Positions 37,641-47,240 of a stretch of DNA of 64,000 nt are shown in pieces (within the stretch, counting starts at the first letter, position 1; every line of letters starts with the position of its first letter). The notes beneath the pieces are model-generated. The model ran no database searches, was not told where the DNA came from, and saw only the letters and a list, made by a program, of their open reading frames with translations. The position numbers were made by a program, and so were the translations under genes. The stretch is from Stieleria tagensis (GTDB taxonomy: Bacteria; Planctomycetota; Planctomycetia; Pirellulales; Pirellulaceae), in the NCBI RefSeq assembly GCF_024129865.1, contig NZ_JAMYFE010000052.1, positions 37,454 to 101,453 on the forward strand, in the 5' to 3' direction.

Positions 37641-39419
37641 TTACTCGGATTTTTTAGCCAGCGTGCGCAGATGCAGTTCGGTTAACTGGTCTGCGTCAAC
37701 TTGCCCCGGCGCTGCGGTCATCAGATCCGATGCTTTTTGCGTCTTGGGGAACGCGATGACTTCGCGAATGTTTTCCAGCCCGGCGATCAGCATCACCCAG
37801 CGATCGATCCCCAGTGCGATCCCGCCGTGCGGCGGCGCACCGTAGCGGAGTGCGTTGAGCAGGAATCCGAAGCGATCCTCTGCGGTGGCTTCGTCGATGC
37901 CCAGCAGTTCAAACACTTTGGACTGGGTCTGTTGGTCATGAATTCGAATGGTCCCACCGCCGGCTTCGCTACCGTTGATCACCAAGTCATAGGCTTGCGC
38001 GCGGCAGGCGCGGGGGTCGCTATCGAGTTGATCCAGGTCACTCGCCAATGGCGCGGTGAACGGATGGTGCATGGCGTTCCAGCGACCGGTTTCTTCGTCC
38101 TGTTCGAACATCGGGAACTCGGTGATCCAGCTGCAATTCAGTTGATCGGAGCTGTACAGCTCCAGTTCGGCACCCAAGCGTTTGCGAAGTGCATTGAGTC
38201 CCTTGCAGGTGACTTCCCAGCTGTCGGCCAAGAACATCAACAGGTCGCCCGGCTGACCGTCCATCAGTGCTTTGATTTCGGCCAGGTGCTCGGCATCAAA
38301 GTTCTTGGCCACGGGGCTCCACAGCGAACCGTCTTCTTCGACGCGGAACCATGCCAGGCCTTTGGCACCGAATTCTTTGACGAACTCGGTCAGTTCATCG
38401 ATTTGGCGGCGCGAGTATTTCTCGGCGGCGCCCACGGCACGCAGACCACGCACAAAGTTTCCGGCGTCGGCGGTGGCGCGGAACACTCGGAATTCGGTCT
38501 TCTTGGCGACCGCTGTGACATCGACGATCTCCATGCCGAAACGCAAGTCCGGTGCGTCATGGCCGTAGCGTCGCATGGCTTCGTCATAGGTCATCCGCGG
38601 CAATGGCAGCGAGATCTCTTTGCCCAAGATCTCTTTTGCCGTTCTGGCCACCAGGCCGTCGATCAGACCCATGATGTCGTCGGCATCGACAAACGACATC
38701 TCCAAGTCCAACTGGGTGAATTCGGGCTGGCGGTCGGCACGCAAGTCTTCGTCGCGGAAACACTTGGCAACCTGAACGTAGCGGTCAAATCCGGCCACCA
38801 TCAGGATCTGTTTGTACAACTGCGGCGACTGTGGCAACGCGTAGAAACTGCCGGGATGAACGCGGCTGGGAACCAGGTAGTCGCGAGCTCCCTCTGGCGT
38901 GCTGCGTCCCAGGATCGGCGTTTCGACGTCGATGAAATCATGTTCGGCAAAATAATCGCGCATCGTTTTGACGATCTTGCTGCGGAGCACCATGCCACGC
39001 AGCATTTCCGGGCGACGCAGATCCAAAAAGCGGTACTTCAGCCGCAAATCTTCGCCTGGTAGGTCGGTTTGGCCCGGGGTGAACGGCGGGGTTTGACAGG
39101 CGTTCAGGATTTCCAGTTGCGGGCAGCGAACCTCGATCGCTCCGGTATCCAATTTGTCGTTGGTCTTGCCTTCCAAGCGGTCTGCCACCTTGCCTCGCAC
39201 CAGGATCACACTTTCGGCCGACACGTGGCCGGCGACGTCGATCTGGGCCTGGTCCGCTTCCGGAGGGCCGATCACGACCTGGGTCAGCCCGTATCGGTCC
39301 CGCAAATCGATGAACACCGCGCCGCCATGGTCGCGTTTGTTTTCAACCCACCCACAGAGAGTGACTTCGGTTCCGACGTGTTCTTTGCGGAGTTCACCGC
39401 AGGTGTGGGTGCGTAGCAC
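37641..39419 (-). CDS. aspS: Aspartyl-tRNA synthetase
   Basis: 592 residues from a GTG at 39419 ('LRTHTCGELRKEHVGTEVTL' region matches the AspRS N terminus); the frame is open to 39491 but that extension has no homology. OB-fold anticodon domain 'GWVENKRDHGGAVFIDLRDR', class II motif 2 'FRDEDLRADRQPEFTQLD', the bacterial GAD insertion (residues ~290-420) and motif 3 'GIALGIDRWVMLIAG'. Charges tRNA-Asp, and in organisms lacking AsnRS also tRNA-Asn. Length and GAD domain identify the bacterial type. A ribosome site is not visible before the GTG. Confidence 0.95.
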   Translation of the reverse strand: MLRTHTCGELRKEHVGTEVTLCGWVENKRDHGGAVFIDLRDRYGLTQVVIGPPEADQAQIDVAGHVSAESVILVRGKVADRLEGKTNDKLDTGAIEVRCPQLEILNACQTPPFTPGQTDLPGEDLRLKYRFLDLRRPEMLRGMVLRSKIVKTMRDYFAEHDFIDVETPILGRSTPEGARDYLVPSRVHPGSFYALPQSPQLYKQILMVAGFDRYVQVAKCFRDEDLRADRQPEFTQLDLEMSFVDADDIMGLIDGLVARTAKEILGKEISLPLPRMTYDEAMRRYGHDAPDLRFGMEIVDVTAVAKKTEFRVFRATADAGNFVRGLRAVGAAEKYSRRQIDELTEFVKEFGAKGLAWFRVEEDGSLWSPVAKNFDAEHLAEIKALMDGQPGDLLMFLADSWEVTCKGLNALRKRLGAELELYSSDQLNCSWITEFPMFEQDEETGRWNAMHHPFTAPLASDLDQLDSDPRACRAQAYDLVINGSEAGGGTIRIHDQQTQSKVFELLGIDEATAEDRFGFLLNALRYGAPPHGGIALGIDRWVMLIAGLENIREVIAFPKTQKASDLMTAAPGQVDADQLTELHLRTLAKKSE

Positions 39420-39545
39420 GGATCTAAATTGGTTCAGAGAGAGGGGGAAGGAAAGGGAATCGCCCAGTCGACAGGTGCGGATTCTAAACACTGACGCCCG
39501 AATTGCTTAGGGGCCGCGCCGCAGTGAGTCGGGTTTTGGCCTACG

Positions 39546-39578
39546 AAAAACGCCTTGATCACTGGGACCAAGGCGTTT
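39546..39578 (-). terminator. Rho-independent terminator of the MFS transporter gene
   Basis: Minus strand: AAACGCCTTG (window 39569-39578) and CAAGGCGTTT (39548-39557) form a 10-bp stem, followed by T residues (window 39546-39550 is A-rich). It starts 26 nt after the transporter stop. Confidence 0.82.
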
Positions 39579-39604
39579 GTGGATCGATCGTTTGAACCGA
39601 GGAA

Positions 39605-41179
39605 TCAGTATTCAGTCGGTGCCGGGATCGAATCGGGGTCGTGATCGTCTTCGTCGACTTCCTTTTCTCGACCGTTTTCCAGGTGAATCACTTTGTAGCC
39701 ACCCTGGGTCCGGAAGTAGATCAGTAGCCCCAGGAATCCGACCGCCATCGCGGCTGGAACATAGCTGGTCAGCGTCAACGCTCGGCGTCCGCCGTACAGA
39801 TAGGAATCCTGGACCGCTTTGAAGTCGGTTCCGGCGTTATCGACCAAAGCGGGTTTTTCCGCCTGTGGAATCAATTCCGCTTCGCTGATTGCTTCGGTGG
39901 ATTCCGGTTTGCCGTCGATCAATTCGGTGCCGTTGGCGGCGTTCAATTTGGCGGCGTCCAGCGGACGGTAATCGTATCCCCAGGCCGAAATCGGATCGGG
40001 TGATGCGTAGCGTTCAAACGTCTCGGGCGCGGTCTGCTGCAGGTTTTCGCTCATCGCAAATCCCTGTTGCGTCCCGATTCGAGGGCCAGCGATCTGGCCC
40101 ACGCAAAGCATGCCGGCCGCACCGAGCGCGCCCATCGCAACCGATCCGCTCTGTGGATACCGTTCTCCGGCCACGCCCAGCATGGTCGGCCACAAGAACG
40201 CTTTGCCAAACGAATAGAACGTCGCAGCGACAAAGATCATGAACACACTTTGGATCGGCGAACCGAGCCACAGCAGTCCCAGACAGGCGATGATGGAACT
40301 GCCCAAGAGCAAGCCGATCGGATTGACTTTGTGAACGATCGGTCCGGCGAAAAATCGCAGCACAAACATCAACGCCGACGTGTACACCAAAATCAGAATC
40401 GAATTCGGCAGCAGGTTCTCCATCAGCTTGGTCATCCAGGAATCGACGCCCAATTCCATGTAGCCGATCAAGGCATGTAGGACGATCAGCACCAGGAACG
40501 GAATGGAGGCAAAGCAGGCGAAAACGGCTGCGAAGTTGCTCGAGCTCTCACCCACGGTTTCCGGGAATTTCTCGGGGATCACCATCACGCCGTAGGCGAT
40601 CACGACCAGGGCAAAACTCGACAGCGCCCATTGCCATGGCAATTCCACGAACCAGGCATTTTCGCCAATGAATCCGGCGGCAAATAGGCCGCCGATGATC
40701 ATTCCGGCCGGCCAACCGGCGTGCAGGATGTTCAAGTAATGCGTCTTGTTTTCAGGGTACAACTGAGCGATCAAGGGGTTGATCACCGCTTCGTACAACC
40801 CCTGGCAAATCGAAAACAGAAATGCACTCCAAAACAGCACATTAAAGACTTTGTCGGACGCCGTCGCGGGATCCGATTCACGCCAACCGTCAAACAGTGG
40901 ATTGGCACCAAACAGCATCACCGCGCTGATCAAGTGCAAACCGAACGCCAGCATCAGAAGTCTCTTGTAGCCGAATTTTTCGACCAAGATCCCGCCAAAG
41001 AAGATCATCAATCCGAATCCGAGAAATCCAGCGCCCAAAATCGCACCGAATTGGCTGCCTCCCAAATTGAACTCGCGTTCCCAAGGTCCGCCGGCAGCGG
41101 TTCGGGTCGCAAAACCAATTCCAGACGCGACTAGCGTCAAAAAACTGGCCAGCATGAGTTTTCCACGTGCATAATCCAT
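39605..41179 (-). CDS. Major facilitator superfamily transporter
   Basis: 524 residues, ATG at 41179 with GGAG 8 nt upstream. About twelve membrane helices; the first loop after helix 2 has the MFS-like 'GGILVEKFGYKRLLMLAFG' motif. Between the penultimate and last helices there is an unusual hydrophilic insert of about 90 residues ('PETFERYASPDPISAWGYDY' through 'VQDSYLYGGRRAL'). The C-terminal tail is strongly acidic. It resembles sugar/nucleoside (FHS-like) carriers, but the substrate cannot be named. Divergent from the glutathione peroxidase gene. Confidence 0.88.
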   Translation of the reverse strand: MDYARGKLMLASFLTLVASGIGFATRTAAGGPWEREFNLGGSQFGAILGAGFLGFGLMIFFGGILVEKFGYKRLLMLAFGLHLISAVMLFGANPLFDGWRESDPATASDKVFNVLFWSAFLFSICQGLYEAVINPLIAQLYPENKTHYLNILHAGWPAGMIIGGLFAAGFIGENAWFVELPWQWALSSFALVVIAYGVMVIPEKFPETVGESSSNFAAVFACFASIPFLVLIVLHALIGYMELGVDSWMTKLMENLLPNSILILVYTSALMFVLRFFAGPIVHKVNPIGLLLGSSIIACLGLLWLGSPIQSVFMIFVAATFYSFGKAFLWPTMLGVAGERYPQSGSVAMGALGAAGMLCVGQIAGPRIGTQQGFAMSENLQQTAPETFERYASPDPISAWGYDYRPLDAAKLNAANGTELIDGKPESTEAISEAELIPQAEKPALVDNAGTDFKAVQDSYLYGGRRALTLTSYVPAAMAVGFLGLLIYFRTQGGYKVIHLENGREKEVDEDDHDPDSIPAPTEY

Positions 41180-41386
41180 TCGGGGGCTCCAGCGGGAGAG
41201 GAGAATTGAGGAGGGAAAGGGAACAATTGCTGATGCTGTCGCTCGGCCACGGGGCGGTCAAGGCATTGAAAGCATCATTTGTGAGAAACAGAAACGTAAT
41301 CCCCCCGGCCCCCCGTCGCCACTAGCACCCCCGCTATACTCTGCGTAGAAGTGCAAATTAGTGCTCTCCGAACTGCCCATACCCCC

Positions 41387-41443
41387 AGTAGGCCAAGTGT
41401 AACCTGGCGAATCGTGTCATCGCCAGGTTTCACCTGGCCTACT
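41387..41443. repeat. Palindromic repeat, family B, copy 2
   Basis: Arms 41387-41409 (AGTAGGCCAAGTGTAACCTG..) and 41421-41443 (..TTTCACCTGGCCTACT), two mismatches, 11-nt spacer. It lies only about 30 nt before the glutathione peroxidase start and inside the divergent MFS/GPx region, so it may be in the 5' leader of that gene. Confidence 0.87.
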
Positions 41444-41473
41444 GATCCCCCCTTTCCTTTGCGAGCCTCTCTC

Positions 41474-42040
41474 ATGCGATTGATTCTTTCTGCCGTACTC
41501 TGCCTTGGAGCATTGACCACCATGGCGACCGCCGATGACAAGCACGAACACGAACACGAATGTGCATTGGATTTCAAACTGAAGAACATCGACGGCGAAA
41601 AAGTCGATCTGGAAGACTACGAGGGCAATGTGGTGTTGATCGTGAACACCGCCAGTGAGTGCGGACTGACGCCCCAGTACGCCGGTCTAGAAGAGTTGTA
41701 CAAGAAATACAAAGACAAAGGCTTGGTCGTGCTCGGGTTCCCCTGCAACCAATTCGGCAGCCAGGAACCTGGCAGCGAAGCGGACATCAAGAAGTTTTGT
41801 AGCACCCGCTACAACGTTTCCTTTCCAATGTTCAGCAAAATCGAAGTCAACGGTGACGGCGCCACGCCGCTCTACAAGTACCTGACCAGCAAGGACGTCA
41901 AACCGGCGGGCAAAGGCGCGGTCAGTTGGAACTTTGAAAAGTTTTTGGTCGACCGTGAGGGCAATTTGATTCACCGCTTCGCCCCTCGCACCAAACCCGA
42001 TGACTCGGATTTGGTCAAAGCCATCGAGTCGAATCTGTAG
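41474..42040 (+). CDS. Exported glutathione peroxidase-family protein
   Basis: 188 residues from the ATG at 41474; N-terminal hydrophobic signal MRLILSAVLCLGALTTMATA. GPx motifs: 'IVNTASECGLTPQYAGLEEL' with catalytic C63 (cysteine, not selenocysteine), 'VLGFPCNQFGSQEPG' with C91 and Q93, and 'AVSWNFEKFLVDREGN' with the catalytic Trp-Asn. Such Cys-GPx proteins reduce lipid and hydrogen peroxides, mostly with thioredoxin. The spacer after the signal is His/Glu-rich (KHEHEHEC), perhaps metal-binding. Convergent with DUF1501 (8 nt gap). Confidence 0.93.
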   Translation: MRLILSAVLCLGALTTMATADDKHEHEHECALDFKLKNIDGEKVDLEDYEGNVVLIVNTASECGLTPQYAGLEELYKKYKDKGLVVLGFPCNQFGSQEPGSEADIKKFCSTRYNVSFPMFSKIEVNGDGATPLYKYLTSKDVKPAGKGAVSWNFEKFLVDREGNLIHRFAPRTKPDDSDLVKAIESNL

Positions 42041-42048
42041 GTTGCCCG

Positions 42049-43506
42049 TTAGGCGATCAATTCGTCAATCACTTTGCCGCCGAATTGGCTGAGCTGTTTA
42101 AATCGGCCGGCGTGATAGAACGTCAACTTATTGTCGTCCAATCCCAGCAGCCGCAGTAGCGTCACGTGCACATCGCGCACGTGACGCACGTTCTCCACGG
42201 CCTGGGCACCGGTTTCATCGGTCGCGCCGATGGTGTGACCGGCGTTGACTCCACCGCCGGCCATCCACATCGTCATCGCTTTGGGGTTGTGGTCGCGTCC
42301 ATAGGCGGTGCCGCCGCGCACCCCGTTGTCTGGCGACCGCCCGAATTCGCCACACCACACGATCAGTGTCGTGTCCAACAATCCGCGATCCTTGAGATCT
42401 TGGATGAGTGCCGCGATCGGCTGGTCGACCGCCGACACCAAACTTCCGTGGGCCCGAGCGATGTAATCGTGACTGTCCCATGATCCGTGATAGAGTTGCA
42501 CGAATCGCACCCCGCTGGAAACCAGTTTGCGGGCAAGTAAACATTTGCGGCCGAAGGCGTCGGTCGGTTCTTTGCCGACGCCATACATGTCCAATGTCCG
42601 CTGGTCTTCGTCGGACATGTCCAGTACCTCGGGAACCTGCATCTGCATACGGAACGCCAGTTCATAGTTGGCGATACGCGCCGACAGGTCGTCATGTGTC
42701 GGGTGCTGGGCGGCATGCTGCTGGTTCAATGTGGCGATTAAGTCCAGATTTTGTCGTTGTCGCTGGCGAGACACCCCGGCGGGCGGATTCAAATCCAAAA
42801 TCGGGGACCCGGTCGGGCGCAGCGGAGTGCCCTGGAAGTGGGCCGGCAGATACCCGTTGCTCCAGTTGGCCGATCCGCCCTGCGGGTACGAGTCGGCGGG
42901 CAGGACGACAAATCCCGGCAGGTTCTGGTTGACCGAACCGAGTCCATAGGTCACCCAAGCCCCCATCGCCGGGTCACCACCAAACCGATTGCCACAGTTC
43001 ATCTGGTACATCGCGGTCGGGTGATTGACGCTGTCGACTTGGCAACCGCGATAGAAACACAGATCGTCAGCGACGCCCGCCAGATGGCTCCAGTTTTCCG
43101 CCATGTCGGCGCCAGACTGTCCGGCCTGGCGAAACTTGAACGGGCTTTTGACGAAGTACCGTTTGCCACTTTCCATCGCCGACTTTTGTTCGCCGCTACG
43201 GTTGAATTCTTGCAGGTGCAAACGCTCCAATTCGGGTTTCGGATCAAACGTGTCGATGTGCGACGGACCGCCTTCCATCATCAGAAAGATGCACCGCTGT
43301 GCCTGGGCCGGGGCTTGCTGGGGGCGCGGCGCCAGCGGCCCATCAGCCGCCGCATCGAGATCGCTGGCCATCATCGCGGTCAGGGCAACGCTGCCCAGAC
43401 TGGCGCCCATGCCATACAGGAACTCGCGTCGTACCAACCGCTGTGAGCTAAGTCGTTGTGAGTGGGGGCGTAGATTGGTTTCGCCAGCAGGTCCGTTAGT
43501 AGACAT
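42049..43506 (-). CDS. DUF1501 family protein, Tat-type signal
   Basis: 485 residues. N terminus has 'RLVRREFLYGMGASLGSVAL', a twin-arginine-like signal. Body shows DUF1501 signatures: 'CIFLMMEGGPSHIDTFDPKP', 'DAFGRKCLLARKLVSSGVRF', 'LIVWCGEFGRSPDN' and 'GRDHNPKAMTMWMAGGGVNA'. The fold is of the alkaline phosphatase/sulfatase superfamily; activity is unproven. It overlaps the PSCyt1 gene by 11 nt, the usual planctomycete pair. Confidence 0.93.
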   Translation of the reverse strand: MSTNGPAGETNLRPHSQRLSSQRLVRREFLYGMGASLGSVALTAMMASDLDAAADGPLAPRPQQAPAQAQRCIFLMMEGGPSHIDTFDPKPELERLHLQEFNRSGEQKSAMESGKRYFVKSPFKFRQAGQSGADMAENWSHLAGVADDLCFYRGCQVDSVNHPTAMYQMNCGNRFGGDPAMGAWVTYGLGSVNQNLPGFVVLPADSYPQGGSANWSNGYLPAHFQGTPLRPTGSPILDLNPPAGVSRQRQRQNLDLIATLNQQHAAQHPTHDDLSARIANYELAFRMQMQVPEVLDMSDEDQRTLDMYGVGKEPTDAFGRKCLLARKLVSSGVRFVQLYHGSWDSHDYIARAHGSLVSAVDQPIAALIQDLKDRGLLDTTLIVWCGEFGRSPDNGVRGGTAYGRDHNPKAMTMWMAGGGVNAGHTIGATDETGAQAVENVRHVRDVHVTLLRLLGLDDNKLTFYHAGRFKQLSQFGGKVIDELIA

Positions 43507-46342
43507 AGACGAACTCGTTGGAGTTGAGGATTGCGAGACAGATATCGGCTAGCGCGCGGGTGTGCTTGTCGACTTCGGTCGGTTGCAAATCGGGCACAAA
43601 GTCTTTGTTGGAGTGCAGCGTTTCGACAAATCGGAATGGTTCACCGGTGTTCTCCTCCACGGCATCGCGTTGGACTTCCGTCGGTTGCTGTGTCCAGGCT
43701 GTGGCGTGGTCGGGTAGTTGTTGCTCGGTCTGTTGCCAATGTTGTTGAATCAGTTGCTGTTGATCGGCCGTCGCAGCGCGTCCATAGACCAACCGGTAGC
43801 ACAAATCGATTGCCTCCTGGTCGGTATCTGTTTCGTTCAGACAGCGATTGGCCAGAGCGAGCGCACGGGCATGGGAACGGCGGCTGTTGAACAACGCAAA
43901 CACTTGCGGTGTCACGTTGGAAGCATCGCGTTGTTCACACGAAAAATCGGGCGACGGCGTATTGAACACCTCTTGAATTGGATCGGCCAATCCGCGCAGA
44001 CGACAGGCATAAATCGAACGGCGATGACGGTCTTGGGGCAGCGGATCGGGTGTCCAGGCCGCGGCAAAGGCGCCCATCACTTGTCTCGGCTGCAGTGCAA
44101 CTTCCAGATTGATCTCCGGTTGGCAAGGCAGCCCGCCGACCGTTGGCGTCAGTTCTCCACTAGCCGCGAGCATCGCATCACGGATCTCTTCGGCGGTCAG
44201 CCGGCGCGGGCGAAACACTGCGTAGCTGGTGCCGGTCGGATCCAGTTCGGCCCATTGTTTGCGGTCCACTGGTTCGGTCCCGCGGCGGTAGGCAGCCGAC
44301 AGCATGATGCGGCGATGCAGTTGTTTGATCGACCAACCATCGTCGACCAGAGTCGCCGCCAACCAGTCCAACAGTTGGGGGTGAGTGGGTGGTTTTCCGG
44401 TCGAACCAAAATTGTTGGGATTGCCAGCGATCGGAGTGCCGAAATGCCACATCCAGATCCGATTGACGATGGTGCGTGTGGTCAGTGGATTGCGGGGATC
44501 GGCAATCCATTGTGCCAGCGCCAGACGACGTCCCGCAATCGTTTCCGGGATCGGTTCGGTTTGGATGTCCCCCAGCACACTCAACACACTCGGCCGGACT
44601 GGCTGACCCGGTGAAAATGGGTCTCCGCCGGTCAGGATGTGCCCTTGTTCCAGTTCGCCTTTTGTCATCCGGTCATCAGGCATGCGAAAGGGCGCGTTGA
44701 TCGATTTGACCTGGGGAGTGCGGCCGTTGTAAACCGACAACGCAAATGGCCGGTAGGTGTCGTATTCAAACGCCAGGGCCTGCAGCCCTTTGCGGGCGAC
44801 GCGTTCTCTGCCGAACTCTTGCGGTGTGAACCCGACCAGCTTGGGCGGATACTCCTGTTCACTCCGACCCTGCCCGATTTCCTTGCGAGCCTCGTTGAAA
44901 ACACCGGAGTGATTTTCGGCCTGCAAGCGATCGACGATTTCTCGCCAGTCGTCGTCAGCCAACCCGTTGTTGGCGTACCACTGCAACGCATTGTCCAGCA
45001 ACACCTGATCCAACTCGGCCAAGATCCGCTGGTATTCTTTGCGGCGAACGTCCAGGTAACGTTCGAGTTCAAATCCATGCACGTTCTCGGATTTCAGCCG
45101 CGGCGTTTTACGTTCGGCCAGTTGCGTCGTCGCGAATACCGCTTGAATGCCATAGTAGTCCTGTGTCGGGACGGGATCGAATTTGTGGTCGTGGCATTTG
45201 GCGCATTGCAGCGAGTGGGCCAGAAAGGTTTCGCCGACGCTATTGGTGACGTCATCGAGAAACCGTTGACGCGCGACTTTGGGGACTTCCATTCCGGTCA
45301 ATTCCCAAGGTCCCATTCGTAGGAACCCCGTGGCGATGTGCATTTCCGGATCGTCTGGTTTCCATTCGTCGCCGGCGATCTGTTCGATCACGAATTGATC
45401 GTAGGGCTTGTCATCATTAAACGAACGCACGACGTAGTCTCGGTAACGCCAGGCGCCGCCGCGATGGAAGTCATTGGCCAGCCCCGATGAATCCGCATAG
45501 CGAACCACATCCAACCAGTGCTGGGCCATCCGTTCGCCGTAGTGGGGGGAATCAAGTAAGCGGTCGACAACCGTCGCAAACGCGGAGTCGTCGTCACGCG
45601 GATCGTCGACAAAGGCATCGATTTCCGCCGGAGTCGGTGGAAGACCGATCAAGTCAAACGTCGCGCGGCGGATCAGGGTCGTGCGGTCAACCGGACCGAC
45701 TGGTTCTAACCCCGCGGGCATCGCCTGGTCGATCAACGCATCAATCGCAGCGTGGTCGCCATCAGCAGCATCGACAACAGGACGGACCACCGGTTGGTAT
45801 CCCCACAAGGTTTCCGGTTTGTAACGACGGTTGGTCCAGGCTTCGTCTAGCCCGCCGGAGGTCTGGACGGTGACACCGTCTTCGGCGGACCAGCGATCGG
45901 CATAGTCGTTGGCGATTTCCGTCTGGCGTTCGCTACTGGGCCAATGGGCACCCGTTTCGATCCAGCGGTGCACCCACCGCTGTTGTTCCTCAGTGATGGC
46001 CTCGGCTTGTTTGGGCGGCATCGCCGACCAATCCTCGCTGCTGCGGGTCATCACCAGATACAGCGGACTGTCGTCGGGGCGGCCGGGCAGCAAACTGGGC
46101 TCACCACTTTCCCCACCGGCCAACAGATGATCGAGCTGGCGGAGGTCTAATTCGCCCTCGATTGCATCGGCGTCATTGCCGTGACAGCCCCAGCACTTGG
46201 TCCGCAGCAACGGCTCGATCCTGCGGACAAACAGTGTCTCCGATTCATTGCTCAAATCACGACTGGAATCGTCCGCGGCGAGGACAGCGGATTCGACCGC
46301 GATGAGGGTCAGCAATGTCAGGGTGATCAATTGTCGAAACAT
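43496..46342 (-). CDS. Planctomycete PSCyt1/DUF1549/DUF1553 cytochrome-type protein
   Basis: 948 residues with signal peptide MFRQLITLTLLTLIAVESAV. Residues ~35-140 are a PSCyt1 haem domain with 'LLRTKCWGCHGNDADAIEGE' (CxxCH) and a distal Met region 'EDWSAMPPK'. DUF1549 (PSCyt2) follows with 'RRATFDLIGLPPTPAEIDAF' and a second haem-like site 'SLQCAKCHDHKFDPV' (CxxCH), then DUF1553 (PSD1) near the C terminus with 'TTRTIVNRIWMWHFG'. Exported; the family is massively expanded in Planctomycetes and linked to polysaccharide breakdown by context, without proof. Forms an operon with DUF1501. Confidence 0.94.
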   Translation of the reverse strand: MFRQLITLTLLTLIAVESAVLAADDSSRDLSNESETLFVRRIEPLLRTKCWGCHGNDADAIEGELDLRQLDHLLAGGESGEPSLLPGRPDDSPLYLVMTRSSEDWSAMPPKQAEAITEEQQRWVHRWIETGAHWPSSERQTEIANDYADRWSAEDGVTVQTSGGLDEAWTNRRYKPETLWGYQPVVRPVVDAADGDHAAIDALIDQAMPAGLEPVGPVDRTTLIRRATFDLIGLPPTPAEIDAFVDDPRDDDSAFATVVDRLLDSPHYGERMAQHWLDVVRYADSSGLANDFHRGGAWRYRDYVVRSFNDDKPYDQFVIEQIAGDEWKPDDPEMHIATGFLRMGPWELTGMEVPKVARQRFLDDVTNSVGETFLAHSLQCAKCHDHKFDPVPTQDYYGIQAVFATTQLAERKTPRLKSENVHGFELERYLDVRRKEYQRILAELDQVLLDNALQWYANNGLADDDWREIVDRLQAENHSGVFNEARKEIGQGRSEQEYPPKLVGFTPQEFGRERVARKGLQALAFEYDTYRPFALSVYNGRTPQVKSINAPFRMPDDRMTKGELEQGHILTGGDPFSPGQPVRPSVLSVLGDIQTEPIPETIAGRRLALAQWIADPRNPLTTRTIVNRIWMWHFGTPIAGNPNNFGSTGKPPTHPQLLDWLAATLVDDGWSIKQLHRRIMLSAAYRRGTEPVDRKQWAELDPTGTSYAVFRPRRLTAEEIRDAMLAASGELTPTVGGLPCQPEINLEVALQPRQVMGAFAAAWTPDPLPQDRHRRSIYACRLRGLADPIQEVFNTPSPDFSCEQRDASNVTPQVFALFNSRRSHARALALANRCLNETDTDQEAIDLCYRLVYGRAATADQQQLIQQHWQQTEQQLPDHATAWTQQPTEVQRDAVEENTGEPFRFVETLHSNKDFVPDLQPTEVDKHTRALADICLAILNSNEFVYVY

Positions 46343-46547
46343 TCACCTTCTCGGCAGCTACAGGCGGGTCATGGCACGTCATTGATAGTGTACCAGCACT
46401 GTTTCGCGGCGCGCTCTGCGGTCTGCCTGGCGATGGACCCTCTTGCGCAGGCTTGCCAGGATCGCTATCGTTTTAAACCGTCTCGTCGCCGCCCACGGTG
46501 GCGGACGTCAAACCACCTCGTACCACCACTGTTGGAGAACTTTCGCG

Positions 46548-47171
46548 ATGGCTTACACACTTCCCGAACTGCCTTACGCCAAAGACGCGTTGGCCCCGAA
46601 TATCGACGCCCAGACCATGGAAATCCACCATGGCAAGCACCACAACGGGTACGTCACCAAACTCAACGCAGCGGTCGAGGGAACCGATCTGGGATCCAAA
46701 TCAGTGGAAGACCTGATTGCTGATCTGGCTAGCGTTCCCGAAGCCAAGCGTGGCGCTGTCCGCAACAACGGTGGCGGACACGCCAACCACTCCTTGTTCT
46801 GGACCGTGATGGGCCCGGGCAAAGGCGGCAGCCCCAGCGGTGATTTGGCCGCTGCGATCGAGAGCGACCTGGGTGGATTCGACAGCTTCAAAGAGCAATT
46901 CGAAAACGCCGCCGCCACCCGCTTCGGTAGCGGTTGGGCTTGGTTGTACGTCGAAGGTGGCAAATTGAAGGTCGGCAGCACTGCCAACCAAGACAGCCCG
47001 TTGATGGGCAGCGGAGTCGCCGGCATCAGCGGCACACCGATCCTGGGTCTGGATGTTTGGGAGCACGCTTACTACCTGAACTACCAAAACCGACGCCCCG
47101 ATTACATCAGCGCGTTCTGGAATGTCGTCGATTGGGACGCAGTTGCCACCCGCTTCGCCGCCGCCAAGTAG
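46548..47171 (+). CDS. sodA: Superoxide dismutase, Mn type (Fe/Mn family)
   Basis: 207 residues from the ATG at 46548, GGAG 10 nt upstream. Metal ligands: H27 in '[13 protein letters not shown]', H81 in '[11 protein letters not shown]', then Asp and His in '[20 protein letters not shown]'. The 'GGGHANH' Gly and the Gln in 'ANQDSPL' are markers of Mn rather than Fe specificity. No signal peptide, so cytoplasmic. Divergent from the PSCyt1 gene. The long open frame upstream is not coding by composition. Confidence 0.96.
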   Translation: MAYTLPELPYAKDALAPNIDAQTMEIHHGKHHNGYVTKLNAAVEGTDLGSKSVEDLIADLASVPEAKRGAVRNNGGGHANHSLFWTVMGPGKGGSPSGDLAAAIESDLGGFDSFKEQFENAAATRFGSGWAWLYVEGGKLKVGSTANQDSPLMGSGVAGISGTPILGLDVWEHAYYLNYQNRRPDYISAFWNVVDWDAVATRFAAAK

Positions 47172-47190
47172 CAGAACTGGGAAAACAAAA

Positions 47191-47240
47191 GCGAGGGATG
47201 AGTCGCGTCTCATCCCTCGCCATCAGAAGATGGGTTTTTT
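47191..47240 (+). terminator. Terminator-like hairpin after sodA
   Basis: A perfect 12-bp stem GCGAGGGATGAG (47191-47202) / CTCATCCCTCGC (47209-47220) with a 6-nt loop starts 20 nt after the stop; T6 lies at 47235-47240, 14 nt past the stem, and an A-rich run precedes it. The stem uses the GCGAGGGAT word of repeat family A. Confidence 0.6.

Noticed and set aside
37701..39062. 453-codon + strand frame opposite aspS
   Set aside because: Antisense shadow of a certain housekeeping gene.
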